From: Planctomycetaceae bacterium | Lineage (GTDB): Bacteria; Planctomycetota; Planctomycetia; Pirellulales; Pirellulaceae | NCBI GenBank assembly: GCA_012959465.1 | Contig: DUDC01000010.1 | Coordinates: 1-47,883, forward strand | Reading direction: 5' to 3' | DNA: 47,883 nucleotides | Shown: in pieces, positions 8,042 to 18,173 of the stretch | How the letters are laid out: every line of letters starts with the position of its first letter | Position numbering within the stretch: position 1 is the first letter of the stretch | Made by a program: the position numbers and the translations under genes | The notes under the pieces: model-generated | What the model was told of the DNA's origin: nothing | What the model saw: only the letters and a program-made list of their open reading frames with translations | The model's database searches: none

Positions 8042-10120
8042 TCAACGGTTTGTGGGTTTTTCGGTCATGTCTTGGACGATTCCATGCGACTCAATTCGTA
8101 TATCGCGGGTGATTTCGTTGTAGCTCAAAATATGTAATTGCGGCAGGTTGGCCGATGTGATCTGGCGGAGACCGGGCCTAGTCTGGGGGCTGACGAGAAG
8201 AATCGGAATGTGATTTTCTCGGGTCAACACCTGCAATTGTTCTGCGATCAACTCGCACGTTGTGTCGATTGCCGGTGGGGACATGCGGACGAATAGTCCG
8301 CGTTCGTTGTGTTCGATACCGGCGTTGATTCGGTCCTCTAGTGCTGGGTCTAATGTCACTACATGAAGGGCATTCTGATCGTCCGCCAGACGAGAACAGA
8401 GAGTCCTCGCCAAGCGGTGACGACAGTATTCAGCCAACCAAACGGGGTCCTTCGTTCGCGGCGCGTAGTCACCCAGTGTTTCCAAAATCGTGGCAAGTTG
8501 TCGGATGGGTACTTCTTCACGCAAGAGGATTTGCAGGACCTGTTGGACCTCGGCCAACTTCATCATGCCGGGGATCAACTCATCGACAACAGCCGGTGAC
8601 GTTTCTTTCAGTTCTTCCATCAAGTGTTTTGTCGCGTCGCGTGTCAGGAGCTCGTCGGCGTGGCGGCGAACGACCTCCTGAAGATGAGTCGCCACAACTG
8701 CGGCGGGGTCGACAGGAGAGTATCCCAGCATTTCCGCACGATCTCTTAGGCCATGCTCTATCCAAATTGCTCTCTGCTGGAATGCGGGGTCTTTGGTCTC
8801 TTCACCGGGCAGCGAACCGCTAGTCATTCCCGAATCCATGGCTAGGATGTGATCGGGTCGAACGGCACCATTGGCGACTGGGTTGTTCGAGATCTTGATG
8901 CGGTACGCGTGCTCGTCCAGCTGCATGTTGTCCCGTATGCGGATCTTGGGCAACACAATCCCGATATCCGCGGCGACCGATTGACGCACGCCAGTGATTC
9001 GCGGCAACAGATCACCGCCACGGCTCGGGTCGGCCAGACGGATAAGGCCCACGCCAATCTCTAGCTCCATTGGATCGACCGTCAGGTAGTCTTCGATGCG
9101 TTCTTCGACGACCGGTGACGCTTCAGCTTCTTCGACGGCTTTCTGTTCTGCAGCGCTTTCTTTGGCCTGCTGTTTCAACAGGATGGCCATCGAGAAACAG
9201 CCACCGCCTAGTGCTAGTAGAGGAATAGCAGGGAGTTTGGTGAAAATGAGCGCTCCCAAAAACGCGCCGGCAACCACCATCGCTTCTGGCCTAGAAAAGA
9301 TCTGACGGATGAACTCTTTTGGCATGTTGATGGATTGCGTACTTCGTGTCACCAGCAAGCCGGCTGCCAGCGAAATGAGGAACGCTGGCACCTGGCTGGC
9401 GAGCCCGTCGCCAATGGTCAGCTTCGTGAACAGTTGACCGGCTTCAACAAAGGACATACCCGATTCAACCATGCCGATGAATAGACCACCCACAATGTTG
9501 ATCATCGTGATCACGATACCCGCAACCGCGTCGCCGCGGACGAATTTGCTGGCACCGTCCATCGCACCATAGAAATCGGCTTGTTGAGTAATCTCGTCTC
9601 GCCGCTGTTGTGCCTCTACTTCATCGATGACACCGGCGTTAAGGTCCGCATCGATCGCCATCTGGCGGCCGGGCATTCCGTCCAAGGCAAATCGGGCCGC
9701 AACTTCGCTGATACGGGTGGCACCCTTGGTGATCACCAGGAATTGAATGGTCACGATGATGGTGAAGATGATAATGCCCACCACGACTCGATCACCCGCC
9801 ACGAAGTCTCCAAAGCTGCGGATAACACCGCCTGCCGCGTCCAGATTGTCGGTGCCCGCACGCGTGAGGATCAATCTTGTGGAGGCAACATTCAGCACCA
9901 ATCGACTCAGCGTGGTGACCAATAATAGCGATGGGAAGATGCTGAATTCGAGAGGCGTTTTAACGTAGATCGTCGTCAACAAGATGATCACGGAAATCGT
10001 GATGTTTGCAGACAACAACAGGTCCATCAACATCAATGGAAGCGGAACCAGAATCACCAACACACTGGTGATGATTCCAATCGGCAAAATGTACTCGTAC
10101 CAACGTGACGGTCCTGACAT
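8042..10120 (-). CDS. flhA: Flagellar type III export gate protein FlhA
   Basis: The product is 692 residues, the usual FlhA length. The N-terminal half has about eight membrane helices, beginning LPIGIITSVLVILVPLP. It contains the conserved export-gate region around RFALDGMPGRQMAIDADL. The C-terminal half is the cytoplasmic domain that forms the nonameric ring and receives export chaperones. The start is the first ATG, with GGGA just upstream. It is the first gene of the flhA-flhF-mini-flhG-(membrane protein)-fliA cluster. The other export genes lie 32 kb away in this window. Confidence 0.96.
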   Translation of the reverse strand: MSGPSRWYEYILPIGIITSVLVILVPLPLMLMDLLLSANITISVIILLTTIYVKTPLEFSIFPSLLLVTTLSRLVLNVASTRLILTRAGTDNLDAAGGVIRSFGDFVAGDRVVVGIIIFTIIVTIQFLVITKGATRISEVAARFALDGMPGRQMAIDADLNAGVIDEVEAQQRRDEITQQADFYGAMDGASKFVRGDAVAGIVITMINIVGGLFIGMVESGMSFVEAGQLFTKLTIGDGLASQVPAFLISLAAGLLVTRSTQSINMPKEFIRQIFSRPEAMVVAGAFLGALIFTKLPAIPLLALGGGCFSMAILLKQQAKESAAEQKAVEEAEASPVVEERIEDYLTVDPMELEIGVGLIRLADPSRGGDLLPRITGVRQSVAADIGIVLPKIRIRDNMQLDEHAYRIKISNNPVANGAVRPDHILAMDSGMTSGSLPGEETKDPAFQQRAIWIEHGLRDRAEMLGYSPVDPAAVVATHLQEVVRRHADELLTRDATKHLMEELKETSPAVVDELIPGMMKLAEVQQVLQILLREEVPIRQLATILETLGDYAPRTKDPVWLAEYCRHRLARTLCSRLADDQNALHVVTLDPALEDRINAGIEHNERGLFVRMSPPAIDTTCELIAEQLQVLTRENHIPILLVSPQTRPGLRQITSANLPQLHILSYNEITRDIRIESHGIVQDMTEKPTNR

Positions 10121-10361
10121 CGTCCCTGACAGTCTCCCAAAATTATCATTTCACCCAAATTTTCCCTCAAGTTTTGACCTTTGCTGGCCGAAACTTGCGG
10201 CGGAGAGTAGCGAATCGGGAACAGGCCGTCTAGAGCAGCTGATTAAGGGTTCAACTTGACCGTAACCAGTCAAAAAAGGGCCGTCGTCGGTTGCGAATGG
10301 AGCTGAGGGATCGGATGAATGGGCGCAATACGTAATCGAGATAAGCGTCAAGCGGCCGCAA
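10121..10361. other. Intergenic region upstream of flhA
   Basis: Together with the EF-G terminator this gap is about 310 bases. It holds the leader of the flhA transcript. I see no credible ORF and no promoter good enough to place. Confidence 0.4.
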
Positions 10362-10398
10362 GAAAAAACGAAGGTAGCACCCTGGGGAACTACCTTCG
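10362..10398 (-). terminator. Rho-independent terminator of the EF-G-like gene
   Basis: On the minus strand a perfect nine-base stem, CGAAGGTAG with CTACCTTCG, closes a 12-base loop and is followed by TTTTTT. It lies 32 bases after the stop codon of the EF-G-like gene. Confidence 0.9.
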
Positions 10399-10429
10399 AT
10401 GATCCAACGCAGGTTGGGTAAATTGTCGT

Positions 10430-12523
10430 CTAGTCTTCTTCTTCCTCTTGGACCTTCGACTTGGCCATCACTTCCTGTTGTACGTTGGGTGGCATGGCAT
10501 CATAGTGGCTAAACTCCATCGCATAGCTGCCCTGACCGCCGGTCATGCTGGAGAGGGTCCTAGCGTAAGTTGTCACTTCTCGAAGCGGAACTTCGCAGTG
10601 AACCGTTTGCAGGTCACCGCCGGCCGAGTCGCTACCCTGAACCCGTCCACCGCGGCTGGACATGTCGCTGTAGACGTCCCCCACATTCGGTTCAGGGACG
10701 GTGATATCCAATGAGACGACCGGTTCGAGCAGGCACGGTTTGGCTTGCTGAAACACCTCCCGAAAACACATCGATGCGGCCGTCTTGAAGGCTGCTTCCG
10801 AACTGTCGACGGGATGGTGTTTCCCAAAGTGAACTTCGATACAGACGTCCTGAATTTGGTAACCGGCGATCACCCCTCGATTTAGACGATCTTTGAAGCC
10901 CTTTTCCACGGCCGGCATGAAATTGCTGGGAATCACGCCACCGACAACAGAGTCTACCCAGAGGAAATTATTCACCTCGTCGTAATGGTAGGTCTTCATC
11001 GATGCAAAACGAGACTTGGTGCAGTACTCGTCCAGACTGAGATTTCGCGGAAGCGGGAACATTCGTATGTGAACTTCGCCAAACTGCCCTCGTCCGCCAG
11101 ATTGTTTCTTGTGTCGATACATCCCGTCGGCGTTTGCCTGAATCGTCTCTCGGAAGGGGATTTTCGGCTCTTTCGTGTCCACTTCTAGTTTGTCACGACG
11201 AACGAGTCGTTCCTGGATCACGTTCAGGTGCAGTTCGCTCATTCCGGTCATGACAAGTTCTTTTGTCTGCGCGTCACGATCCAGTCGAAATGTCGAATCC
11301 TCTTCCACTACTTTGTTCAAGGCCCCAGAGAGCTTCGTTTCGTCACCTCGGCTACGCGGCATCACCGCCAAACCGACCATCGGCGATGGAAATGGAATTG
11401 TCGGCATTTGGACAGTTCCGACGGACGTCCCAGTGTGAAGTTCTTCCATCTTTGCCACGGCGACGATATCGCCCGGTGTCGCTGCCTCGACGGCGGTCGT
11501 CTCGGCTCCTTGCATTTCGTACAGCTGCCCCATCTTAATATCCTTGCGGCTGCTACTGGTCGCGACGTGCGCGTCCTTTTTCAGCGTGCCGGAATAGATG
11601 CGGATGAAGCTCAGTTTCTGAACAAACGGGTCGATCCGCGTGCGGAAGATCTGCGCGACCAACGGACCGTTCGGATCGGGCTTTACCTCGACTTCGTTTT
11701 CGCCCTCGATGCCGTTTTGTGGCACGATGGTCGGGTCGAGCCCAAACGACGAGAGGATGTGCAATATTTCATCCAAACCGACGCCAGTCTTTGCGGAACA
11801 GCAAAGGATAGGTACTAGTGAACCTGCGGCCACGGCTCGTACCGCTAGTTTTGCCAGCTGTTCATCCGATGGGACCTCTCCCTCGAAGTACTTTTCCATT
11901 ACCTCTTCGTCGACCTCGATAATGGACTCGATTAAGGCCTCTCGAATCTCGTTAGGGTCGACAAGCGCCCCGGCTTCTTCGGTCGGATGAAGCGTGCTAG
12001 CCACTTTTTCAAAGTCGGCCCCTTGGCCTACGGGCACATTGAGCAGCACACATTGACTACCCCACAGGTCTTGGATCCCGCCGACTACGCCTTCGAAATC
12101 GATGTTCTCACCATCCATCTTATTGATGACGACGAAACGACCGACGCCCGCCTTTCCGGCTTCTTCGAAAACACGGCGTGTATTGACTTCGATGCCCGAT
12201 TGCGAGTTGACAACAATCACGGCATTATCGACGCCGCGCAATCCACCGATTGTCTGTCCGATAAAGTCGGGATAGCCGGGTGTATCGACTACGTTGAATC
12301 GTTTTCCGGCATGGTCGAAGTGCGTGACGGTTGCTTCGATTGTGTACTTGTGCTGTTTTTCTTCCGGGTCAAAGTCACCAATACTTGTCCCATCGTCTAC
12401 GCTGGGGGTTCCGGGAACGGCACCCGTCTTGATGAGTAGTTGGTCAACCAGCGTCGTTTTTCCGACTCCACCATGACCACAAAATGCCACGTTGCGGATG
12501 TCCTCGACTTTCGCTTTCGCCAT
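10430..12523 (-). CDS. EF-G-like translational GTPase (FusA2-type paralogue)
   Basis: This 697-residue protein has the complete EF-G layout: GTPase domain, beta-barrel domain II, and domains III-V. G1 is GHGGVGKTTLVD, G3 is DTPGYPDF and G4 is NKMD. Canonical EF-G has AHIDAGKT in G1 and a GITI switch element; here these are GHGGVGKT and an altered switch (HKYTIEAT). That points to the EF-G-like (EF-G2/FusA2) branch and not the main elongation factor, and no ribosomal operon surrounds it. The upstream open frame continues 31 codons, but ATG 12523 has AAGGA seven bases before it and starts the conserved sequence. The C-terminus is acidic (EEEED). Confidence 0.9.
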   Translation of the reverse strand: MAKAKVEDIRNVAFCGHGGVGKTTLVDQLLIKTGAVPGTPSVDDGTSIGDFDPEEKQHKYTIEATVTHFDHAGKRFNVVDTPGYPDFIGQTIGGLRGVDNAVIVVNSQSGIEVNTRRVFEEAGKAGVGRFVVINKMDGENIDFEGVVGGIQDLWGSQCVLLNVPVGQGADFEKVASTLHPTEEAGALVDPNEIREALIESIIEVDEEVMEKYFEGEVPSDEQLAKLAVRAVAAGSLVPILCCSAKTGVGLDEILHILSSFGLDPTIVPQNGIEGENEVEVKPDPNGPLVAQIFRTRIDPFVQKLSFIRIYSGTLKKDAHVATSSSRKDIKMGQLYEMQGAETTAVEAATPGDIVAVAKMEELHTGTSVGTVQMPTIPFPSPMVGLAVMPRSRGDETKLSGALNKVVEEDSTFRLDRDAQTKELVMTGMSELHLNVIQERLVRRDKLEVDTKEPKIPFRETIQANADGMYRHKKQSGGRGQFGEVHIRMFPLPRNLSLDEYCTKSRFASMKTYHYDEVNNFLWVDSVVGGVIPSNFMPAVEKGFKDRLNRGVIAGYQIQDVCIEVHFGKHHPVDSSEAAFKTAASMCFREVFQQAKPCLLEPVVSLDITVPEPNVGDVYSDMSSRGGRVQGSDSAGGDLQTVHCEVPLREVTTYARTLSSMTGGQGSYAMEFSHYDAMPPNVQQEVMAKSKVQEEEED

Positions 12524-12665
12524 AGTTGGTCCTTTTCTCCGCGTTTTCGGCCGCAAGTTATTGCAGTTGGAATCGTAGTCCGTGGAGCGATTATTCGACG
12601 CATCGCCCGGCTGCACCGGCCATACAATCTCGTTTTGGTTTATGAAACGTCTTTGTCCTGCAGTT

Positions 12666-13403
12666 CTAGCTGTTCGTGTGTTGTGCCGCCTCCAACGCCT
12701 CGGCCATCGTCAACTTCCCTTCGTAAAGCGTCCGTCCGATGATGCAACCGGCCATGGGTATTTCTGCCAGTTGTCGCACATCCTCCTTGGTGGTAACTCC
12801 TCCGGAGGCTATGACGGGTACTTCAACCGCTTCGCTCATCTGTCGCATGGCTTCAAAGTTTGGTCCCGTCATCATGCCATCTTTTGCGATGTCGGTGTAG
12901 ACGATGCCAGCCAGAGGTAGCTGTGCAAGGGTCGTTGCCAACTGCGTGGCCGCCACATCGCTCGTTTCCAACCAACCATCTGTGGCGACTCGCCCGTTCC
13001 GGGCGTCCACCCCAGCGACCAATTGTCCCGGATGTTGTTCGCAGACCTCGCGAAACCATACGGGATTTTTGAGTGCTTTGGTGCCGACAACCAAACGATC
13101 AATTCCCCAATTGAAAAGTTGTTGAATGACCTTTCCGTCTCGGATTCCACCACCTAATTGGCACGGCACATCCACTCTCTTCCGAATGGCGCGGATTGCT
13201 TCCGCATTCCCCATCTGTCCGTCGCGAGCGCCGTCCAGGTCGACTAAGTGCAGACGTTCCGCACCCGCCTCAACCCATTGCGCAGCCATCGCCACCGGAT
13301 CGTCTCCAAAGATGGTTTCTCGGTCGTAGTCTCCTTGGATCAACCGAACGCAACATCCACCGCGAAGGTCGATAGCAGGCCAAATCTCCATGTGTTGTGT
13401 CAT
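12666..13403 (-). CDS. hisA: Phosphoribosylformimino-5-aminoimidazole carboxamide ribotide isomerase
   Basis: A 245-residue TIM-barrel enzyme of histidine biosynthesis that isomerises ProFAR to PRFAR. Catalytic Asp residues are seen in PAIDLRGG at the N-terminus and VYTDIAKDGM at the middle. Phosphate-binding loops are LGGGIRD and ASGGV. I chose ATG 13403, with AGGGG just before it; an ATG four codons later is an alternative, and the longer open frame upstream is not conserved-looking. It is divergent from hisH across about 610 bases. The other his genes are not in the window. Confidence 0.94.
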   Translation of the reverse strand: MTQHMEIWPAIDLRGGCCVRLIQGDYDRETIFGDDPVAMAAQWVEAGAERLHLVDLDGARDGQMGNAEAIRAIRKRVDVPCQLGGGIRDGKVIQQLFNWGIDRLVVGTKALKNPVWFREVCEQHPGQLVAGVDARNGRVATDGWLETSDVAATQLATTLAQLPLAGIVYTDIAKDGMMTGPNFEAMRQMSEAVEVPVIASGGVTTKEDVRQLAEIPMAGCIIGRTLYEGKLTMAEALEAAQHTNS

Positions 13404-14015
13404 GTCCCCTTGAGTGAACGGCGGACAATTGCCGTCAATATTGGTGGCTTGGACCTTTGGGGGAACCCCCTCATCACAAACGTGAAACGGGCAATATGCC
13501 ACATACAACACCTGCTAGCAAGCATCCCAGCAAGGAGTGTCTGGCCAGATTCTGTGGCAGCGCTAATTTCTTTGTGGGGCAAGGGTTGGCCAGGGGATCC
13601 TTTTGATTTTCTGAGGACCCAATCATTCTCGTTTTGTGTTTCCGCCCGTGGTTGATCATTGACTGTTTCAACTCTCGGGACTCAAGCGAGTTAATCAGGG
13701 AGGCTTGGGTGTTTTTTGCGTTGTGCGGGACTTCCTCTGCCCAAACGGTTCGTCAACAGATCTCCGTGGTCTCATGTCCGCTGAATCGACCTTCAGCCAA
13801 ATCGGCCCATGGTACGGGGCACCCCGCCGACATTCCGGTTCACTGCCCCTGCCCCGATCGGACGCCGGCTCGGGTCGATATCCCCTGCCCTCGAGCGTTT
13901 TTTCGGGTTAAGATCGACACGGTAAGGGCGAACATGCGACTCACTCGGCGTGTCGTTCGTCTGTTCGTGGATTTTTTTCATTTCTTCACAACAGCTGAGT
14001 CGAAAGACGTTTCGA
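13404..14015. other. Divergent intergenic region between hisA and hisH
   Basis: About 610 bases without a credible gene. Both his genes are transcribed away from it, so it should hold both promoters. I could not place a convincing promoter pair, leader peptide or T-box. Overlapping open frames on both strands have no recognisable protein features. Confidence 0.5.
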
Positions 14016-14618
14016 ATGCTCGCAATCATCGATTACCAGATGGGAAATCTCCGCAGCGTGCAAAAGGCGTTCGAGTCGGTGGGGGTCGAGGCGATCATCA
14101 CGGACAGTCCGACGGAGATCCTTGCGGCTGACCGAGTGGTTCTTCCGGGAGTTGGCGCATTTCGCGATGCGATCGGCGAAATACGTCGCCGTGACTTGGT
14201 AGGCCCCATTACGGAGGTGATCGGTAACGGCACGCCGTTTCTAGGGATCTGTTTGGGTCTGCAGTTGTTGTTTGACTACAGCGAAGAAGATGGGCACATT
14301 GAAGGGCTGGGCCTGCTGGCGGGCAAAGTGATTCGTTTCGACGTGCCGTCGAATTGCAAAGTGCCGCATATGGGCTGGAATGAGCTCCATTTCGTGCATC
14401 GTCCGCCAATTTTCGATGGCGTTGGCGAGGGAAGCCACTTCTATTTTGTGCATTCTTATCATGTGGTCCCTGACGACCCGAGTGTCGTCGCGATTGAGAG
14501 CGAATACCCGGTCTCATTCTGTGCGGCGGTTTGGCGAGACAACTTGTGCGCCACTCAATTTCATCCCGAAAAAAGTCAGACGCACGGCCTTCAGGTGCTG
14601 AAGAACTTCGCCACCTGA
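14016..14618 (+). CDS. hisH: Imidazole glycerol phosphate synthase glutaminase subunit
   Basis: This 200-residue class I glutamine amidotransferase supplies ammonia to HisF for imidazole glycerol phosphate formation. The N-terminus [16 protein letters not shown] is typical of HisH. The nucleophile elbow is [11 protein letters not shown] (catalytic Cys), and the His-Glu pair is in [12 protein letters not shown]. The ATG at 14016 begins the conserved sequence; the open frame runs 22 codons further upstream but without similarity. The ribosome binding site is weak (GAAAGA). recG follows 78 bases later on the same strand. Confidence 0.95.
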   Translation: MLAIIDYQMGNLRSVQKAFESVGVEAIITDSPTEILAADRVVLPGVGAFRDAIGEIRRRDLVGPITEVIGNGTPFLGICLGLQLLFDYSEEDGHIEGLGLLAGKVIRFDVPSNCKVPHMGWNELHFVHRPPIFDGVGEGSHFYFVHSYHVVPDDPSVVAIESEYPVSFCAAVWRDNLCATQFHPEKSQTHGLQVLKNFAT

Positions 14619-14696
14619 CAAATCGGCCTGCTGACAAGTTACGTCATTGATACATCAATCGGGCGGGGCTTGCGGCGGTCGTTCCTAGGTGACGCG

Positions 14697-16913
14697 ATGC
14701 CTAAATCGCCTGAAAACAATTCCCCCAGTTCTCATGTCACTCTGACACGTCCTGTCGGATCTGTTCCGTGCCGAGGTAAGGTCTACAATGCGTTCATGGA
14801 TAGGAACTCCAGCGACCCGTCTCCCAACGATGCCAAACTTTTAAGTATGCCGGTGCATGAGGCGCCAGGTGTAGGTCGATCGCGGGCTCAACTACTCAAC
14901 AAACTGGGTATCGACACCGTCGCTGACTTGTTGTTTCATTTTCCGCGAGACTACGAGGATCTCACGAAACTGTCCAAGGTCTGCCAATTGGAGCAAGGGA
15001 AAAAAGTAAGCGTTGCCGGAACCATTCGAGAGGTCGAACTACGCGAGTTTGGCGACGGCCGCAACATGTTGGGCGTGTTGCTTCATGACGGAGTCGATTA
15101 CCTGCGCGGCGTATGGTTCAACCAACCGTTCTTGAAGAATCGCTTTCGAGCCGACCAAGGGTGCATCTTCAGCGGCGTGCCCAAGAAACGAGGTGGACGA
15201 TGGGAGATGTCTCATCCGCAGTTCGTTTTTCACGATGACGAGCCACAACCCGAGGGAATGTTGCCGGTTTATCCTCTCACCGAGGGACTCGCACAACGTC
15301 CAATGCGGGTGATGGTTGCCGCCACCGTAGAGCGATTTGGAAGCGTGCTGGAGGAGGCGATTCCGGATGGACTGCTGGAACGTTTTGAATTAATGGCCGT
15401 TGAGGAAGCTCTGTCGGTGATCCACCAACCTCGGGATCGTGAGCAACTGGTGCGGGCGCGGCGGCGTTTCGTCTTTCAGGAGTTGTTTATTATGCAATTG
15501 GCTCTGGCGCGTCGCCGTCATATGTTGGCGGTGGAAAATGCTCCGCCACTTCCAATATCTGCCAAGATACGCGCTCGCATCCTGCGTTTGTTTCCATTCG
15601 ATTTAACTCCCTTTCAGGTTGAGGTCTGCGAAGAGATCGCTGCCGATATGGCGATGGATAGGCCGATGAATCGATTGTTGCAAGGGGATGTCGGTAGCGG
15701 AAAAACGGTTGTCGCTGCATTTGCAATGCTGCTCTGTGTTGCCCACGGTTACCAAGCGGCAATGATGGCACCAACCGAGGTCCTGGTACGTCAACACGCG
15801 AGGTCGCTGCGACAGCTGTTGCACCACAGCACCGTCCGTATTGAAACCATGATTGGCGCAGACACGCCGAGTCAACGAGACGCTCTACTAAAACGTATTG
15901 CCGCCGGCGAGGTCGACCTGCTCGTGGGTACTCAGGCACTCGCTCATGCGGCTGAGTCGGGAAAGATGGACATGCAACGGCTCGGCTTGGTCATCATCGA
16001 CGAGCAGCACAAATTTGGTGTGAGACAACGCGCTTTGCTCAAGCAGACGGGAGCTGCGCCGCATTATTTGGTGATGACCGCCACGCCGATTCCGCGGACC
16101 ATGACAATGACCCTGTTCGGTGACCTCTCCGTGTCTCAGTTGCAAGGTGCGCCCACCCAACGCCGGATTCACACCTACAAAGGGACTTCCGAAACGAGAA
16201 GCCGTTGGTGGGAGTTTTTCGCTAAGAAATTGCGAGAGGGGCGGCAGGGATACGTCATCGTGCCCGTGGTCGGTGGGTCGGAAACGGATGGTGCCGTGGT
16301 CGTGGACGGCGTCCGCAGCTTGGAAGAGGTAATTGAGGAACTTGCCTGCCAGACCTTGGAAGAATTTCGCATCGATCTCATGCACGGGCGAATGACGTCT
16401 CGCGAAAAAGACGAGGCAATGTTGCGATTTTCAAGCGGAGAAACACAGGTCCTGGTCGCCACGTCGATCGTTGAGGTCGGGATCGACGTTCCCAACGCAA
16501 CCGTGATGACGATCGAGAGTAGTGACCGGTTCGGACTGGCACAATTGCACCAATTGCGTGGCCGTGTCGGCCGTGGCGCCCATCCCGGTTACGTTTGTGT
16601 TTTCTCTGACGATTCCGTGGTAACAAGCGAACGCCTGGACATCTTTTGTCGGACAAGTGACGGCTTCGTGTTGGCCGAAGAAGATTTTCGACTTCGGGGG
16701 CCGGGAGCCATGTTGGGCACGAAACAACATGGCTTGCCACCGTTTCGGATTGCCAGTCTTCTCGACGACCATCAGACGCTGGAAGAGGCGAGAAGCGAGG
16801 CAGAGACACTCATTCAAGGCGATCCAGACTTGAAGTCCACTGAACATGCCAAACTGGCTCGACTGATGAAGGCCCAGTACGGCGAATCGCTCGACTTGGG
16901 CGATGTCGGTTGA
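14697..16913 (+). CDS. recG: ATP-dependent DNA helicase RecG
   Basis: The 738-residue protein unwinds branched DNA such as stalled forks and Holliday junctions. The N-terminal wedge (OB) domain covers roughly residues 50-220. The helicase core shows Walker A LLQGDVGSGKTVVAA, the RecG-type Walker B DEQHKFGVRQR, TATPIPRTMTMT, and motif VI QLHQLRGRVGRG. ATG 14697 has AGGTGA five bases before it. An ATG at 14796 would give 705 residues, closer to the E. coli length, and remains possible because the first 33 residues look unconserved. Confidence 0.94.
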   Translation: MPKSPENNSPSSHVTLTRPVGSVPCRGKVYNAFMDRNSSDPSPNDAKLLSMPVHEAPGVGRSRAQLLNKLGIDTVADLLFHFPRDYEDLTKLSKVCQLEQGKKVSVAGTIREVELREFGDGRNMLGVLLHDGVDYLRGVWFNQPFLKNRFRADQGCIFSGVPKKRGGRWEMSHPQFVFHDDEPQPEGMLPVYPLTEGLAQRPMRVMVAATVERFGSVLEEAIPDGLLERFELMAVEEALSVIHQPRDREQLVRARRRFVFQELFIMQLALARRRHMLAVENAPPLPISAKIRARILRLFPFDLTPFQVEVCEEIAADMAMDRPMNRLLQGDVGSGKTVVAAFAMLLCVAHGYQAAMMAPTEVLVRQHARSLRQLLHHSTVRIETMIGADTPSQRDALLKRIAAGEVDLLVGTQALAHAAESGKMDMQRLGLVIIDEQHKFGVRQRALLKQTGAAPHYLVMTATPIPRTMTMTLFGDLSVSQLQGAPTQRRIHTYKGTSETRSRWWEFFAKKLREGRQGYVIVPVVGGSETDGAVVVDGVRSLEEVIEELACQTLEEFRIDLMHGRMTSREKDEAMLRFSSGETQVLVATSIVEVGIDVPNATVMTIESSDRFGLAQLHQLRGRVGRGAHPGYVCVFSDDSVVTSERLDIFCRTSDGFVLAEEDFRLRGPGAMLGTKQHGLPPFRIASLLDDHQTLEEARSEAETLIQGDPDLKSTEHAKLARLMKAQYGESLDLGDVG

Positions 16914-17480
16914 CGAGAAGATCCCCCCGTTTGATAGGGCATCCTCTCACTTCGGCGTTAAACCTCGACATCTGTCGATGTTCACGCGTCAAAGAAACTC
17001 CTTTCGAATGTCAAAAAATCGCCTGAGAACAAGTCAACGCCGTTTGTTCTGGTCGAATCGCAAAAACGGATCAAGACAAACTCGCCAGTGCGCTTGATTT
17101 ATTCCTCGCAGGCAACCGCCTGCCACTTTTCTTTGCCTCACATTCCCTCCGCCGCCAAAACCCGTACAGCCTGCCCTTTTCCAGCAAAAAAGACCGGATT
17201 CAGCATCGAGAAGAATGAAGGCAACCGTTGGCGCGAAGCCGAATGCTAGATTTTATCGTGAAGCGAAAACCGGTTGATCCTCGCTCTCACCGCAGAGGTT
17301 TTGCAATCCTCACGGTGCTTATTGGCGAACTCCAGACTCCGCATCGTCACTAGCGACATCTCTGCAATGAACTCGCCGTCACGCAACGAATTCGTGACCT
17401 AACCTTGAACAATTCACTGGCTCGACAACCGAGACCGCCCCCCCGATAAACGATTGTCATTTGGATTTTTTGAGGTAACA
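16914..17480. other. Intergenic region after recG
   Basis: About 570 bases with no convincing ORF, RNA gene or terminator hairpin that I can see. A GAGGT ribosome binding site at 17472-17476 belongs to the next gene. Confidence 0.4.
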
Positions 17481-18170
17481 ATGGGTTTTTTGCAACGCTT
17501 CTTCAAGAACGTTTTTCATGAAAATGTGACCATTGATCAGGTCAGAAGTAGTTTCCAGCATCTCTCAGAGAATGAGTTGGAAGCGCACTTGGACATTGAT
17601 CATTATGGCGGCTTTCAACTGACCGAGGCAATCCGGCCGTCGTTCGACCTTCAAATCGTCCCGCGACAAGGCTATCGTCACGATGTTTACCGCGACGAAG
17701 AAGCCAAAACGTCCGTTCCCGTGCTCATGTGCGCGGCCACCAGTGATGTGTTGTTCGGCCTGTTCTTGGAACTGATCGACCCACTTGGTTTTGAAGTGGA
17801 TGTTGTGTTGGAGACCAGCCACAATCGGAACGGTGGGCACGAAGACCTGTATCGTGAGCACATCGATATGCCAGTCTTCAAGAGTACGCTATGGGACTAT
17901 GAGGACTTGCTGCTTAACGACGGTTGCACAGGACTTGCCGTCCTCAATCCGGACGTGCCACAGGAAGTCCAATTCGATGAACACAAGCTGTTGATTGTCT
18001 ATGGCGATCCACTCGATCGGTTCGAGCAGATTCTCATCGAAAATGGTGTGTATCGTGATGATGAGATCAACTTCATTTCCGAAGCCGAACATGTGCACTC
18101 GTCAAGTGAAACGTACAGCCAACAGTTTCGTGAGTTGCAGACGAATTTGGGGATGGACGGGCATCGGTGA
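17481..18170 (+). CDS. Conserved-looking hypothetical protein
   Basis: A 229-residue soluble, acidic protein with no signal peptide or membrane segment. ATG 17481 has GAGGT four bases before it; the frame is open nine codons further upstream (TTG) without a ribosome binding site. The N-terminus MGFLQRFFKNVFHENV is amphipathic, and the middle contains LMCAATSDVLFGLFLELIDPLGFEVDVVLE split by polar turns, suggesting an alpha/beta fold. I do not recognise the family. It ends only three bases from the stop of the convergent lipoprotein gene. Confidence 0.75.
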   Translation: MGFLQRFFKNVFHENVTIDQVRSSFQHLSENELEAHLDIDHYGGFQLTEAIRPSFDLQIVPRQGYRHDVYRDEEAKTSVPVLMCAATSDVLFGLFLELIDPLGFEVDVVLETSHNRNGGHEDLYREHIDMPVFKSTLWDYEDLLLNDGCTGLAVLNPDVPQEVQFDEHKLLIVYGDPLDRFEQILIENGVYRDDEINFISEAEHVHSSSETYSQQFRELQTNLGMDGHR

Positions 18171-18173
18171 TAT

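Noticed and set aside
13634-14131. Open plus-strand frame before hisH
   Set aside because: It has no ribosome binding site, overlaps hisH in another frame and gives a low-complexity product.
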